Origin: Favolaschia claudopus
Lineage: Eukaryota > Basidiomycota > Agaricomycetes > Agaricales > Mycenaceae
DNA: 64,000 nucleotides
NCBI GenBank assembly: GCA_037176885.1
Contig: JAWWNJ010000096.1
Span: forward strand, 372,001 to 436,000
Direction of reading: 5' to 3'
Each line of letters opens with the position of its first letter. Position 1 is the first letter of the stretch. Under the pieces are notes generated by a model that did not search any database, was not told where the DNA came from, and saw only the letters and a list, made by a program, of their open reading frames with translations. Shown in pieces: positions 12,347 to 24,641 of the stretch. The position numbers were made by a program, and so were the translations under genes.

Positions 12347-13726
12347 ATGACTCAGTTTACATCTTGTTTCTTCACCTCCACTATGGCTCTCTCGTCGACT
12401 TCTACGATGACCAACATAGCTGAATCTGGATTCCCTATTACCTCCATACCTTCTGAAATTCTATGCTATATCTTCACTCTCGTACCGGTCTCTCCCCGCA
12501 CGGATTCCTCGCCCATTCCTGTGGTTGGACCTCGTGGCTCCCGGGTTCTCAGCGGGCCGTGGATCTTTGGACAAGTCTGCTCTCAGTGGCGTGCCCTGGC
12601 GTTAGCATTACCTGCGCTGTGGACTCCTCTCACCATCTTCGCCACTACTTTAACCGCGCGCGAGTACAACCTTCTTCATGTCCAACTTGAACGGACCAGA
12701 GAAGCACCTCTGGATCTACATATCCGATTCTCATACTACTCTCGCAAGGAGTTTGACACCCTCCTTCATGACCTCGTGAACCACAGCCAACGCTGGCGCT
12801 CACTTCATTTCGAGGCTGACGGGAGCCGAGCCTTCGAAAGCGAGGCATTTTCCACGTTAGGACCGGATTCCCTTCCTTCATTGCAAGAGCTCGTTTTTGG
12901 TGGAACACGCGCTGATACCCTGGCAAAATACGACTTTTTCAAAGATGCGCCTGCATTGCGCCGTGTCGTACTTGGAGCCCAAGGCGGCGCTCAAGTCTGG
13001 CCAATCGTTCTGCCTTGGGCGCAGCTCACAGTATACAAAGCCACGTACCCCCAACCTGTGAAGCACTTCCATATTCTGGCGCTAGCTTCGAACCTCGTCG
13101 AATGTGACATCGATGGGGGGTACAGTCAACGCGACGACATCTCCCAGGTGTTTTGCACCCTCCCCAAACTTCGTCGTCTAGCGATCTCGAAACCTTCACT
13201 GCTCAGGCACCTGAGAGCGCCGGCTCTTCAGTCCCTCTACTCCGTCGGTCCAATTCAGGACGTTCAGGCCTTTTTGGACTCATCCGGATGCACTTCGACG
13301 CTGCGCGAGCTTACGCTCGCAGAATGCAAAGCCCCGAGTCACGAGTTACTCGACCTGTTCGGCCGGACGCGGGCGCTCACCAAGCTGGCGGTCGACCCTA
13401 TCTACCCCTTTGACGAGACGATGGTGTCGGCGTTCACGGCGCCAGATTGCCTCTGCAAAAATCTGCGCTCAATCTCGGTGACAGATTTCAAAGACGGACT
13501 GGATCGCCATGCCTTCACGGATATGATCGCGTCGCGATTCCAGAATTTCCCTGGCATACGCCGCCCATACTTTGTTGGGGTCTATTCTGGCCGAGTACGC
13601 ATGAAGGCAGCAGGACATCGTATCCGCGAGCTTGGGATCGAGGTTGAGCTGATGACAGCGAAGTTAGGCAAGCAGGCGGTAAGGGACTGGAGGGGGTATT
13701 CAAATTTGACGAGGGAACAATCTTGA
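12347..13726 (+). CDS. F-box-like protein, 459 aa, single exon
   Basis: Predicted substrate-recognition subunit of an SCF ubiquitin ligase, of the large basidiomycete F-box family. The ATG at 12347 was chosen because upstream in-frame sequence has only a GTG. The F-box starts near residue 30 (ITSIPSEILCYIFTLV) and ends with the diagnostic WIFGQVCSQWRALALALPAL plus W and the LTIFA stretch. The rest resembles degenerate leucine-rich repeats, with recurring LPSLQELVFGG, LPKLRRLAISKPSLLRHL and LRELTLAECKAP segments. The gene is uninterrupted, unlike nearly all of its neighbours, which is common for expanded F-box families. The ubiquitination target is unknown. Confidence 0.85.
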   Translation: MTQFTSCFFTSTMALSSTSTMTNIAESGFPITSIPSEILCYIFTLVPVSPRTDSSPIPVVGPRGSRVLSGPWIFGQVCSQWRALALALPALWTPLTIFATTLTAREYNLLHVQLERTREAPLDLHIRFSYYSRKEFDTLLHDLVNHSQRWRSLHFEADGSRAFESEAFSTLGPDSLPSLQELVFGGTRADTLAKYDFFKDAPALRRVVLGAQGGAQVWPIVLPWAQLTVYKATYPQPVKHFHILALASNLVECDIDGGYSQRDDISQVFCTLPKLRRLAISKPSLLRHLRAPALQSLYSVGPIQDVQAFLDSSGCTSTLRELTLAECKAPSHELLDLFGRTRALTKLAVDPIYPFDETMVSAFTAPDCLCKNLRSISVTDFKDGLDRHAFTDMIASRFQNFPGIRRPYFVGVYSGRVRMKAAGHRIRELGIEVELMTAKLGKQAVRDWRGYSNLTREQS

Positions 13727-14555
13727 CTGGTACGTATCTTTTTCTGAAGGATTACTCCAGGAAGATTCAAATAATTTGTCGTATTTATTATTCTACAGCT
13801 CCGATGATGACTTTACTAGGTCAAACGATTCTATCTATCTTACACATATGCTTATCTCTCGCCTATCGACTAGTCCGGAAGAGCACAGCACTGCAGTACT
13901 GTCAAGCTTGAAATTTGAATACTATGCACGGACATCGCCATTATCACGGTGATGTGCGTCTTTTAATGTCTCGCGAGCGGCCAAGTAAAATTACGGCGGA
14001 ATAAGGTCGCTCCTCATACTCGTAAGCGTTGACTCTGCAAGTAGCTAATCACCTCGACAGATCCTCCAGTAAATTTATGAGTTATCGCTACTTTCTCTTG
14101 GCAGCATTCTCGACGGGCCGAAATTCTTCGCAATACGGAGAAGGTATAGTCAGAGGCAGCTTCACACACAGGAGCACCGGTCCTAACGCGTAACAGGAAT
14201 TACATAGGTGCCACTGCGATTTTCGAGACTTGGGGGTTGAACTGATCGCGCCGCAAGTCGTGGGAAGCACCTTCCAAAACCGTTGGCGGAACTGGTTCGA
14301 CGAAACTTTGGCAAGAGGGCTATTCTTTTTGGCTGTGAATCCCATGGTAAATTTATTCAGGAGCTTAACCCGCAAATGAAATCTCGCATATGCATTCCCA
14401 AGAGGGAACTCTTCATGGTTTTCTGTTCTCTCGCCCACGTAATACGGCTCACAACATCACTTTGATCATCGCTTGACCTACTTCATAAATTGCGTCCCCC
14501 TTCGAATGTTTGCTCAGCTTTCCACCCCATCAACCTCTCCACTACCTACCAAAAA
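13727..14555. other. Intergenic stretch
   Basis: About 830 bp without a recognisable gene. Short overlapping frames occur on both strands near 14088-14465 but show no conserved protein. Confidence 0.5.
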
Positions 14556-16063
14556 ATGGGCACTCATTGGTCGATCATGAAGCAGAGCTGGCCGCCCAAG
14601 GTGTGAATTTTTCTGAACCAAATACTCGGTCGATGATATTCCAGTCCCCAGGCTAAATACTCGGTGGATCATGTCCCTGACCTTTCCGGGAAGGTGATTG
14701 GCATCCTTAATCCGTCGCGATATACAGTGCCGTCCATAACGCATCTGACTCCAGGTAATGATTGTTACCGGTGCCAACATTGGAGTGGGGAAGGAGACAG
14801 TGAAGGTATGTTGCACGAACGCGGATATTGTGGAAGCTCGCCGACTTAAGTTAACGTAGGCTCTCCTGCAACACAATGCCAAGGTTTACCTCGCTGCGCG
14901 GAGTCCGGAGAAAGCAAAGGAAGCGATTCAGGATCTCAAGTCTGAGACTGGGAAGGAGGCGTTGTTTTTGCAGCTGGATTTAGCGGATTTGAACAGCGTC
15001 AAACGAGCTGCGCAGGAATTTATGCAGTGAGCACAACCTGTTGTTTTCTTTCGTTGAACTCGGGCTTAGTCTGTGCTTTCAGGAAGGAACGCCAGCTGCA
15101 TGTTCTGTTCAATAATGCGTGAGTCTTCCCGTTGTTTCCCTCTGTTATAATCGTGTTCAAAACCAACGAAGGGGTGTCATGGTAAGCCTCTAATATGCGG
15201 AAAAATACTCGATGCCCAACTAATCTCAATACGCATTGATAGGGCCCTCCAATTGAGCAGCTCACCTCGCAAGGCTACGATATGACTTTTGGCACCAACG
15301 TTCTCGGTGAATGAACCGTATTAATCTTATTTTTTTCAATTTCCTTATGATGTTCTAGGCCCCTTTTACTTCACCAAGCTTCTCCTTCCGACTCTCATCG
15401 CCACGGCCGCAGCGGAGGGCAAGCCAGCCCGAGTCATCAACACAGCTTCCTCGGGGGCGGAACTGTTCAGTCAAAACTTCGACTACAACACTCTCAAAGA
15501 TAGTCCCGCCCGCAAGAAGATGGGGGTTAACGTTCTTTATTTCCAAAGCAAATTCGTGGGTGTTTAATTCTAACTCTGGATTACTCTGGCCGTCGTTTAA
15601 CCTGTTGATTTATCAGGGTAATGTGGCGTTCAGCAACGAGTTGTTCCGGCGATACGGAGACCAGGGCATCATGTCCTGTTCTTTGAATCCTGGGAACCTG
15701 CGCAGTGGATTGCAGCGTAATCTGAGCGGGCTCACCAAATTTTTGATCGTGAGTCAAACGATTATTCGTTCGTCTGAATCTAACTTGATTGACGGACTAT
15801 TCTTGCAGGAACTGGCGCTGTACCCCACTCCGTACGGTGCCTTGACGCAGCTGTATGCAGGAACTTCAACAGAAGGGGCCAAGTTTGGCGGCAAGGTTCG
15901 TTCGCGTATTGTTCTCATTCGTTTCCTTGAAGTTCTCCGTCTGATGATGGTCGCATAGTATCTTATTCCATGGGCCCGCCTGACTGACAACAACCCATCC
16001 AAAAATGCGGAGTGGGAAAGGACGATGTGGACTTGGTGCGAGGAGCAAGTCGCGGGACTGTAA
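14556..16063 (+). CDS. Short-chain dehydrogenase/reductase (copy 1)
   Basis: NAD(P)-dependent oxidoreductase of the classical SDR type, close to fungal proteins related to retinol dehydrogenase and WW-domain oxidoreductase. Spliced protein starts [20 protein letters not shown]. It has the cofactor motif TGANIGVG after a KVMIV strand, then [20 protein letters not shown], the NNAG motif (its last codon is split by an intron), [17 protein letters not shown], and the active-site YFQSK (Tyr and Lys of YxxxK). The end is [11 protein letters not shown]. At least eight short introns are needed. A paralogue with matching motifs and intron positions lies on the opposite strand at 19433-20936. All catalytic residues are present; the substrate is unknown. 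Confidence 0.9.
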
Positions 16064-16279
16064 ACTGGATCTTGCTTTTCACTGTTCCTTACTTGACGTG
16101 TTTCAACGGCATACCCTCTGACAGTCAACAATCTTTATAGTAACTCTTCTTTTCAATAATATATGACCGGTCACTAGGGTCGGAGCGTTTTTTAAGAGAT
16201 CAAAACACTCTCGAGGTTGAACCTGGAGCGGATATATTGAGCTCACGCCACTCGTTCAGATCAGACTGAGTTGGACAAC

Positions 16280-16588
16280 CTACCCGTCCGGTCCATTGGC
16301 GCATCCGTCGCTTCCTTCGAGGATGAGTGTCGCGCCGTTTCTACAGGCGTCGTGCGCTTCACCGGATTCGTAGAAACTGATTTGGTTCGGGACACCGGAG
16401 TAGCTCATCGACTTGGCAGACTCTCCGTCGGCGAGATAGATGCATTCGCCGGGGTTCAAATCGTCACTGGTAGCAATGGCACCTCCGTTGCAGTCTGCGC
16501 CGAAGTAGGCTATGATGGTGGCTGCACTGGTCGAGGGAGTGGCCGCTAGAGCGAGAGCAGCGGCGATGGCGAGGAGGTTAAGCTGCAT
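16280..16588 (-). CDS. Small secreted protein, 102 aa, four cysteines
   Basis: Single-exon gene. The start chosen is the ATG at 16588 because it begins a clean signal peptide (MQLNLLAIAAALALAATPSTSA). The mature part of about 80 residues has four cysteines (ADCNGG, GECIY, DACRNG, DGCANG), probably two disulfides, and ends GPDG. No catalytic motif is visible. In wood and litter fungi such proteins include effectors and wall-associated proteins, but I cannot assign this one. Confidence 0.75.
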   Translation of the reverse strand: MQLNLLAIAAALALAATPSTSAATIIAYFGADCNGGAIATSDDLNPGECIYLADGESAKSMSYSGVPNQISFYESGEAHDACRNGATLILEGSDGCANGPDG

Positions 16589-17443
16589 GGTTGCTGGCTG
16601 GGAGTAGGGAGTAGGAGTCGGTCGGAGATACGCTGGGCTGATCATCTTGCGAACGAATCTTTGCACTGTCCATCCCAAATATACTTATTGCAGCAGATGC
16701 CGAAGCGCAAAACGCGGAGCGAAAGTTGCTATCACATATCCAACCACACAGCTGCTTTGACCCTTGAGCAGCGAGCTCGATGTCCGTTCCTTCATCAGTT
16801 CGTCGTGGTTTTCTGGAGAAACGCAAGCAAGGTTCATGGTACTTATTACTACTCACCGCACGACAACACCCGGTTCGAACATTCATCTAGATTATTGAAG
16901 ATTGTTGCGATGCAGAGATGCGCTAAGAAAAAAGTAGCTTCTATAAAAATGCTTCATTCAAAGAGCATCGAACAGATCCAGATGACAACCCGGTTTGTTC
17001 GAATTGTCATGTAGTGAGAGCCGCACAGCATTTCGGCAGCAGATAATACTATGAAAGGGTCATGGATGGAATTAAGCTGAGCTGGGGAAGGACCCTAGTC
17101 ACGACTCTGAGGTTGCTCCGAGTCTGAGGCTGAACTTGCCGTGCAATTGAATTGTGTCGGCGACTCGGAAACAGGGTGGAAGGAGTACGTTGCCGACTTG
17201 TGCACCTATTCTGGTAATGCAGCGGGCAGCGTGATATCGAGATCATAGACTCTATTGCACGCCTGGAATTTCTTTCTGGTTTTTCAGCGAGAATCGACGT
17301 TGGGAGGAAGAGAGATACGAATCAACACGTGATCTATGACTAACACCGCGGGAAGCAAACAAGCCAGCACATCGACTCTTGGTCCCGACCAACCACCAGC
17401 ACCAGCAACTCCGACGACGTCCACAACGTTCAGCAACCCAGCA
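16589..17443. other. Divergent intergenic region
   Basis: About 850 bp between the divergently transcribed small secreted protein and the Tra2-like gene; it should hold both promoters. I see no gene. Several short frames lack any recognisable protein. Confidence 0.5.
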
Positions 17444-19032
17444 ATGGCAGACGGTACGCGACCCGCCCCCGCCTTTTCGCCTTCAGTATCGGTATCAGTA
17501 TATCAGTAACCACACGCCTCGATTTTGTACCCTTTCGGCCCCCCGATTTTTCACCCTTCGAGACCGACGTTTTGTCCCCGTTTTTGGCTCGTTTTCCGGC
17601 CTTTTTCGCCTCGATTTCGACTTGTTTCGGGCTTGTGGTCGACCAGCGGCGGTCTTCTGTCGATATTGGGGTCGACTGAAGCAGCAGCGAAAATTACTCC
17701 TTTCTGTGCGACAGCTTCGGCTTCGACTTTTGCGTTGGCCGTTGTGCGACACTAGGGGCGGAGCATGTTCCACCCCCGCCATTGACGATTCCGCATACGC
17801 ATACGCACGTCGCCTTGTGCTCGGCGGGGCTGCCCCTCTCACCACCATTTTTCACATCCGCCCGCCGTCCTCCCACGAACACCATACTCACTCACGACCA
17901 CCACAGCCTGGCAATCCCAAGATATGGCCCCCGGTGGGATCAACATCCCGACGGATGCGGATCATGACCGCGACCGCGAGAATGGCGTAGGAGGCGGCGG
18001 GGGGAGGGAGAGGGGCCGTAGTCGCAGCCGCAGTCCGGGGCGGGGGGAGGACGGCAGAGGGTGAGCTCACTTTTCTTACCGACTTCGTATTTCTGCCGCT
18101 GACGCCCTGGGCAGTCACAACCCGGGAAATAACCTCCACGTCTCTGGCCTCGGCCACAAAATCGACACGCGCGACCTCGAGGCAGCTTTTGCCAAAATTG
18201 GGAGGGTGCGTTCAGACATGTCGCCAGGAGCACTCGCTAACCGTTCTGCGCTGCACAGGTCCAAAAGGCGTCCGTCATGTACGACCCCCACACCCGCGAG
18301 TCTCGTGGGTTTGGCTTCGTCACGGTGCGCACATCCCATCACATCTCCAACTCTGACTAGGGGCTAATGCATGCATGTCTCAGATGGAGACCCCCGAAGA
18401 GGCAGACGCAGCGGTAGCTGCCCTCCAGGGTACTGAGCTCGGCGGGAAGATGATGAAAGTGGAAAAGGTCTGTCTTTTCTTCGCCGCCGTCCTGAGCTGT
18501 ATATTGACCGTGCTATTTCTAGGCTCGCCGCGGACGTGCGCGTACGCCGACTCCTGGGCGCTACTACGGCCCACCGAAACGGGGTGACAGTGAGTCTTAT
18601 CTTCATCCTCTTAGCCTCTGCCCACAGTCGTTTTGACTCTCCCTTTCTGGCCGAGCGACTTCCCTTTTTTGGGTTCGCCCATGACCCCCATTGTCTCTCT
18701 TCAATATCGTCCCATCCTCCTTCGCGTGACTTACCGACGCTGACTTATAAGACCCAGACGAACGCCCGTACGACCCGCGCCCCTACGACTCGCGCTATGC
18801 CCGCGACTACGACGACCGCAGCAGCCGGCGCGGTGGCGGCGGGCGCTACGACGACTACCGTGGCGGCGGCGGCGGAAGGGACGATTACCGCCGGCGGGAC
18901 GACTATGAGCGTCGGGATGACTATCGCGGCGGCGGGGGCGGCGGCGGTGGTGGTGGGGGACGGGACTACTACGACGATAGGGAGCGTAGGGGTGGAGGTG
19001 GGAGGGGTGGGTATGATGAGAGGCGGTATTAA
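17444..19032 (+). CDS. Tra2-like RRM splicing factor, 248 aa
   Basis: RNA-binding protein resembling transformer-2 (Tra2), a splicing regulator that acts in the nucleus. Seven exons: 17444-17453, 17907-18060, 18115-18205, 18259-18324, 18384-18467, 18523-18589, 18758-19032. They sum to 747 nt with no frame break. After an RS-type N-terminal segment (RERGRSRSRSPGRG) comes one RRM: RNP2 is LHVSGL, then DLEAAFAKIGRVQKASVMYD, RNP1 is RGFGFVTM, then ALQGTELGGKMMKVEKA. The linker RARTPTPGRYYGPPKRG matches the HTPTPGxYxG linker seen in Tra2 proteins. The C-terminus is rich in Arg, Gly, Asp and Tyr. The first intron is 453 nt against about 50-170 nt for the rest. Function is inferred from domain and linker. 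Confidence 0.9.
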
Positions 19033-19432
19033 GCTATAGGTATTGAGAAGAGATTATGTAGGTGGTGGGAAGTTGTGATGGTGATGGTGCAGGAGCTATA
19101 AGTAAGGACGGTTCTCTCGAAAAGCTACTCGGTGTTCGCGTTGCATCCTTTTTACGCTGCGTTTCATTATTGTTTCATTTCCTTGCGTTTACGACTCTAT
19201 CTATCGATACACAGACCCAGAGATATGTATGTCTGTCTGTGATGTATTCGCACGAGCAACCAGAGACTCAGAGACTTGTTTTGATCCAGAGATTTGTTTC
19301 GATCCGGCATAAGAATGGCATTCATTCAAAGACGGGCAAGTGCTGTCTCAATTAACCAGAGGATGTATTGAATAGTGGAAGCCATAGATAATAAGTTATG
19401 GAGGCGGACGCCTTCGTAGCCTCAACTCTTAA
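19033..19432. other. Convergent intergenic region
   Basis: 400 bp between the 3' ends of the Tra2-like gene and the second dehydrogenase. The sequence has short repeats of the form CAGAGACT/CAGAGATTTGT near 19250-19300. No gene seen. Confidence 0.5.
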
Positions 19433-20936
19433 TCAGAGATCCGCGACCTGCTCCTCCAACCAAGTCCAGAGCGTCCTCTCCCATTCAGGGTTGGTGGACG
19501 GGTTCCTGTGAGTCTGACGAGCCCATGGGATGAGGTACTATACACGCAGTCGTGTTAGATCGAAACAAGAGTTGAATGAAAGCTGAGTAGACTGTGAGCA
19601 CTCAGCAAACGCACCTTCCCGCCGAAGTTGACTCCCTCTTCCGAGGTACCCGCGTAGAGTTGGGTCAGGGCGCCGTAGGGCGTTGGGTACAGCATCATGT
19701 TCTACGGTCAAAAGCGGCGTCGTTAATCATTCAAATAGATCAAGGCAAGCCACCGTACGATGATGGTCTTTTGTAGGCCTTCCAGATGCCGCTGCAGCCC
19801 ACTCTTCAAGTTCCCGGGATTCAAAGAGCAGGAAACAATGCCTTTGTCGGCGTAGCGGCGGTGTAGCTCGTTGCTGAATGCCACGTTGGCCTGAGAAAAG
19901 CAGTCATCGATGTTAATATATATAGTAAGTACGAAAAAAAATCAATAGAAGCCGGGACGACGCACGAATTTACTCTGGAAATAAAGCGTTTGCGGGCCCA
20001 TCTTCTTGCGCGCGGGGCTGTCTTTGAGCGTGTTGTAATTGATGTCTTGGCCGAAGAGCTCTGAGGCGGTCGAGGAGGTGTTGATGACGCGCGCGGGTTT
20101 GCCTTCGGTTTCTGCGGTGGTGATCATGGTGGGGAGGAGGAGTTTCGTGAAGTAGAAGTGGCCTGGGGATTGGACACGTGAGGAGTGGAAGGAGATGCGA
20201 ATTAAGAGGAAGACGAACCGAGGACGTTCGTTCCGAAGGTCATGTCGTAGCCTTGTTTTGTGAGTTGCTCGATGGGGGGGATCTACGAGGTAGTGAGTCG
20301 GATTACTGCTTCGAGATTTCTCGTCCGTGGGCCGTGGCTCACTCACCATTACACCCCTACCAAACCATCGATATCATTCCTCAATACAACTTCGCACAAC
20401 GCGTCGACGGAGGAGAAACTCACGCGTTATTGAACAAGACATGCAACCGGCTTTCCTTCCTGCACCGACCCGTCCATTCAATAGATGAAAATAGCAAGAT
20501 AGCGCGAGTGTATAATATACGCACTGCATAAATTCCTCCGCAGCCCGTTTGATGCTCGGCAAATCAGCGAGGTCCAATTGCAAGAATTCCGCCTCCTTCC
20601 CGGTTTGCGCTTTCAACTCGTCGATGGCTTCCTTGGCTTTTTCTGCGCTACGCGATGCGATGTAGACCTTGGCGTTGTGTTGGAGGAGAGCCTTGACGTT
20701 GTCGTTAGTTGGCGAAGTTTTTCACGTACATAATGGTAGACTCATACCTTGGCCGTCTCTTTCCCTACACCAATATTCGCTCCGGTCACGATCATGACCT
20801 ACGCGCCAGTTGAGACGTGCTGAAATCATGAGTGAAAGGCTCGACGCACCTTGCCGGAAAGGTCAGGAATGTGGTCGACGGAATATTTGGCTTTTGGCGG
20901 AAAGGACTGGCCGATTAGACTGAAGAAGTTGCCCAT
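19433..20936 (-). CDS. Short-chain dehydrogenase/reductase (copy 2)
   Basis: Paralogue of the SDR at 14556-16063. The spliced product starts [20 protein letters not shown] and continues DHIPDLSGK, then the cofactor motif [11 protein letters not shown]. Further on are [20 protein letters not shown], an NNAG motif split at the same intron position, [36 protein letters not shown] and the active-site YFQSK. The end is [11 protein letters not shown]. Intron positions match copy 1, so the pair arose by gene duplication with inversion rather than by retrotransposition. Divergence is substantial, so it is not recent. Catalytic residues are present; the substrate is unknown. Confidence 0.9.
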
Positions 20937-22149
20937 AGCGAAGAGGTGGTGGTGGATGTCAGTGGATGTCGTGGAAGTAACGGAAGCAGGCCGTTGAGCA
21001 ACCAACCGGCTTGTGATATATTTGAAGGATCAGCATGTTGACGTAAGATCTCACGCCTCGGGGTCGGCGGGCAGGCCGCAATTTGAGGCCACCCGGTACA
21101 GGTCTTCTTGGATTAGAACAAATTTGTCGGGAAACCAATGGGAATTATGAGAGCAAGAATCTGGAGTCAAAATTCATGCGCTGCGCCCAAAATTCAGAAA
21201 TTGATTCTGAACATGTTGTCGGGGGTCCCGCCGTCAACTCATAAGCTGTGGGCGTATGAAAGTGGTACGTCCGTACGCATAGATTCAGTAAATCTATTTA
21301 GCAACAGATCTACCGCAAATTTTGGGCCATCTCTGAATCGAGCGGAATTAGTTCGAGTAAGTACTCGACCGTTTGGCAATTGGTCGGCAGAATAATATCA
21401 TGTATCACAAGCCGATACCGTGCACGCCGCGACGTGGGATTCTCGGAGCAGTTTTCGACGTTTCAACGGCGTCCGACTCCTTCGTCTTGTCATTGAAATT
21501 GAAGGGCGACCCCAATCGGAGAAAGTCCGATGCCGCCGTTATGAAAAATTCGAAATGTTTACATCTACGCGTATACGGCAACAATGTAGATGAAGTGGTA
21601 AATACATCGAAACCGGCATGCAGCAGTTCGCGATACTGCACCTGAGGGGGATACAATCGCATAAGGGATGGTATAGCAAAGACAACATGTGACTCACTCC
21701 AGTCTAAGTGAGTGCAAACAAGAGCAAACTGAGGTTCAACTTTGGTTCAATTTTGGAAATTGAGAAATTGAGAAATTGAGAAGGGTTACTCACTGGCACT
21801 AAGTACAAGATAGAAGCATCGCTTACGAGCAGATTGGAAGCATCATTCTAAACGGGAGTCGAGGATAAAAAGTTTTGTTCAACCATGGTCCAATTATTCC
21901 ACAACGTGAGGTTGGAAATTGGTTCACTGGGTATCATAACCCTGATGCTGTTGCTGTTGAAACTGGACGTTTTCGCAGTTCTCTTTACCAGAAGCCTCGA
22001 GTCGCGCAGAAGGATTTAGTGCCACTCGTAGTCATTATTGTGTGTGATTTACTACCCGCGCAGATACACCGTTATATAATCGTATTGTATCGTCGTAAAA
22101 ACCGTGAACCAACATAGAAACGGACACAATCCTTTCGGCCAACTATAGT
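20937..22149. other. Gene-free stretch with a short tandem repeat
   Basis: About 1.2 kb between the second SDR and the DUF1769 gene. No gene is recognised. It includes three tandem copies of AAATTGAG at 21757-21780. Confidence 0.5.
21757..21780. repeat. Tandem repeat, three copies of AAATTGAG
   Basis: Three perfect 8-base units in a row in gene-free DNA. Probably a simple minisatellite of no coding meaning. Confidence 0.9.
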
Positions 22150-23614
22150 TTACTTACGCACCATTTCCCGCTCACGCATCAGATGCGACACACTCATCGT
22201 CGCAGGCTCCTTCAGCGCCACGTTCTCGTTCCATACAGACACCAACCCCTCAATTCGAAACGCCCGCGTCTCGCATTTCTCGAATAGACGCGTTGCGATT
22301 GGAATGAAGAATTGCATTGCCCAGCCGCGGCGCCCAAGAACAGCAAGCGGAATGGGATTCAAGTTGTGGGATTTGTCTTTCGGATGCTTGACGCCCGAAG
22401 AGGAGCCGGGAGAGGAGAAGAAGTTGCCTGTTTCCGCACTCGAAGAGGACTCCCCGCCATCCGCAAACGTCCGAAACCACAACGTATCAACAGAAATCCC
22501 CTTCCGCGGGTCCAGCGTCAGTTCCTTGCCCATCGGGCAGCGTATCTTCGCCCCGTCGTATCGGACGCTGTACTTGTTGTTCTGTGCGGCGGAGGCCGAG
22601 CAATACGGATATGAAGGGTCGACGATGGGTTTGCTGGTGCAGCTGAGATCGACGACGAACACGTCGGGGTGCGATATAGGGACTCCGTCCCATTTCGATG
22701 GGTCTTTGAGCGTGAGGTGCAGGGTGAGGGGACCGATTAGGAAGAGGCTGTGGAAGTGAATAATATGTGGCATGTAAGGTGATAATCTGCGATGAAAGAA
22801 CCGGGATAACGCACTCGTCTTCCTGATCCCATACTTCGAAGTTGGACTTGAAGGTGGAGGGAAAGGTGACGGCGAGTTCGAACTCGCTGGCGTGGGGCTC
22901 ATAGCAGCTGTATTTGTTAAGACGCGCGCCGGAGATGGGCCGTCGAAGTGGGGGACGTTTGGATTGCGTATTTGTGGATATCGATTGGAGAGGGAGGTCT
23001 GAAGAGCGAGTGTACTCCTTGTCCGATGAAACATCCTTTGACAGAGCGGCGACAGTCTGAGGCATGGGTATCTCGAGACGAGGGGAGGACGAAGGAATCG
23101 TAGGAGAGAGCTTATCTTTGAGCTTTTTCAACCCGGACTGGCCAGAAGTGGCACTATACGAGCTTCCTGAATCCTTTCTTTGTCTGACCCGAGGTCCGGT
23201 TTGCCGACTCGCCGGCGAGTCCGCGTCGTCGGCTTCGGGCGACGTAGCGGAGTGGGTGCGCTTCCTGACGCCAGGTCGGCTTGTCGTGACGATTTCCCTG
23301 AGCGGAGGCTTGGGCTTTACAATTTCTGCGACTTTGCTTTTGACTCGGAGTCGGATTGTTTCGATAGAGGTGATTGAGCTCGTTCGCTGACGAGCGGGGG
23401 TGAAGATGGAATCGTCGTCAGCGGAGACACGAATAGTATCACTGGAGCTAGAACTGGATGGCTGCTGCTGGTCTGGCCAGAGAACGCGCCCACGTGAAGA
23501 TTTCAAAAGAGGGTGAGGACGTGATAGCGAGGTCGTTGGCGGCTTCCCTTGCGAGGAGAAGCTGGTGTCATGATCATGAGTGGCGGCGGGAGCCTCATAT
23601 TTGGTCGTCGACAT
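22150..23614 (-). CDS. DUF1769-family protein, 465 aa
   Basis: Two exons, 23614-22815 and 22747-22150, joined over a phase-2 intron. The ATG at 23614 was chosen; the longer frame begins with TTG. The first 230 residues are low-complexity and rich in Ser, Pro, Arg and Lys, with many SP/TP sites. The conserved domain begins at LNKYSCYEPHASEFELAV and continues FKSNFEVWDQEDDLFLIGPL, WDGVPISHPDVFVVDLSC, PRKGISVDTLWFRTFADGG, GRRGWAMQFFIPIATRLFE and FRIEGLVSVWNENVALKEP. This matches, from memory, the fungal DUF1769 family (also named Duc1, linked to the cell cortex in fission yeast). The stop overlaps a possible splice donor (GTGCGTAAGT), so a further short exon is possible. Molecular function is unknown. 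Confidence 0.8.
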
Positions 23615-24641
23615 GGCGGTAAGAAGAAAAGAAAAGGCGGATTCCTTCAAAGCCGGGCCTTTTTATTACGACGCCACACAGCCAGAACGTGCAGATCAAA
23701 GAGAACAATGGGAAACAAACGAGTCATTTGGTGATCGCGACTCGTTTCGGATATCTTCGTGAGAGATAGTTGCTGCAGATCCCCGAATACTAACCGGGAC
23801 TGAAGACAAAAAGATTTGGCGCCGAATTAGGGCTCGTTGAACAGAACATGGTGGTTCGTGTCAAGAGGCGATGTGACCGTCATCGTCATGATGCCATTGA
23901 TGGTGACTTAACGAAGGCGCATCAAACGCATCATGATTGCCAACCAAGCTCAGCCAAACAACGGTCTCGTCCTTACCCTTAACGCCTACTTAGGGTTCTC
24001 GTCATCTTGACTGCCCATAGCTATTTCAACTCGGTTCCAAGAGTCGAACATGGCAGATGTTTCCCATCCTCCACGCACGCAGACAGGATGAAATTGTGGT
24101 GCGCACACACATTCGAGTCTGGGCCTCTTGTTTTTGGACCTCATTCAATGGCTCTAGGTGACATTGAAACTGTTACTCCCGATCTTATTATTACTCCTTG
24201 ATCGGCGGTGGACTCTATGCCGCGACGGGAGAAGCGGCGAAATCATTTGCGGAATCGTTGGGAAAGGTCGGACGTCCGACCTGAGACAACAATGTTTAAC
24301 GTCTGGGTCTGTTCTTCGGTCGCATATTAGGTGCCTGACTTGCAGGATTCAATAATCGATTTTGCCTTTTAACAGTGAGCTTTGTCTCCTCGTCCAGCCC
24401 TATTCTACCCCACAAAAACCACTATTCTATCTAGGTGCCCAATCTATCTTTAGCCCATCCGCGAACTTGGCACGCCTCGCACAGGACGGCGTCCCCCGAG
24501 CGCTGATGTTCACAGCTCAGAGCTTCGAAGCCAGTTCTTCTGTCAACAGCCGCCCGCACCGCCCGAGAAATCCATTCAATCCTGACATTCCACCTTCCTA
24601 CCGTCAGCGCCGAAAATTGATTGGTTGGGGAGGCAGAATGG

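Noticed and set aside
23615..23650. Upstream extension of the DUF1769 protein
   Set aside because: The longer frame begins with TTG, not a normal eukaryotic start.
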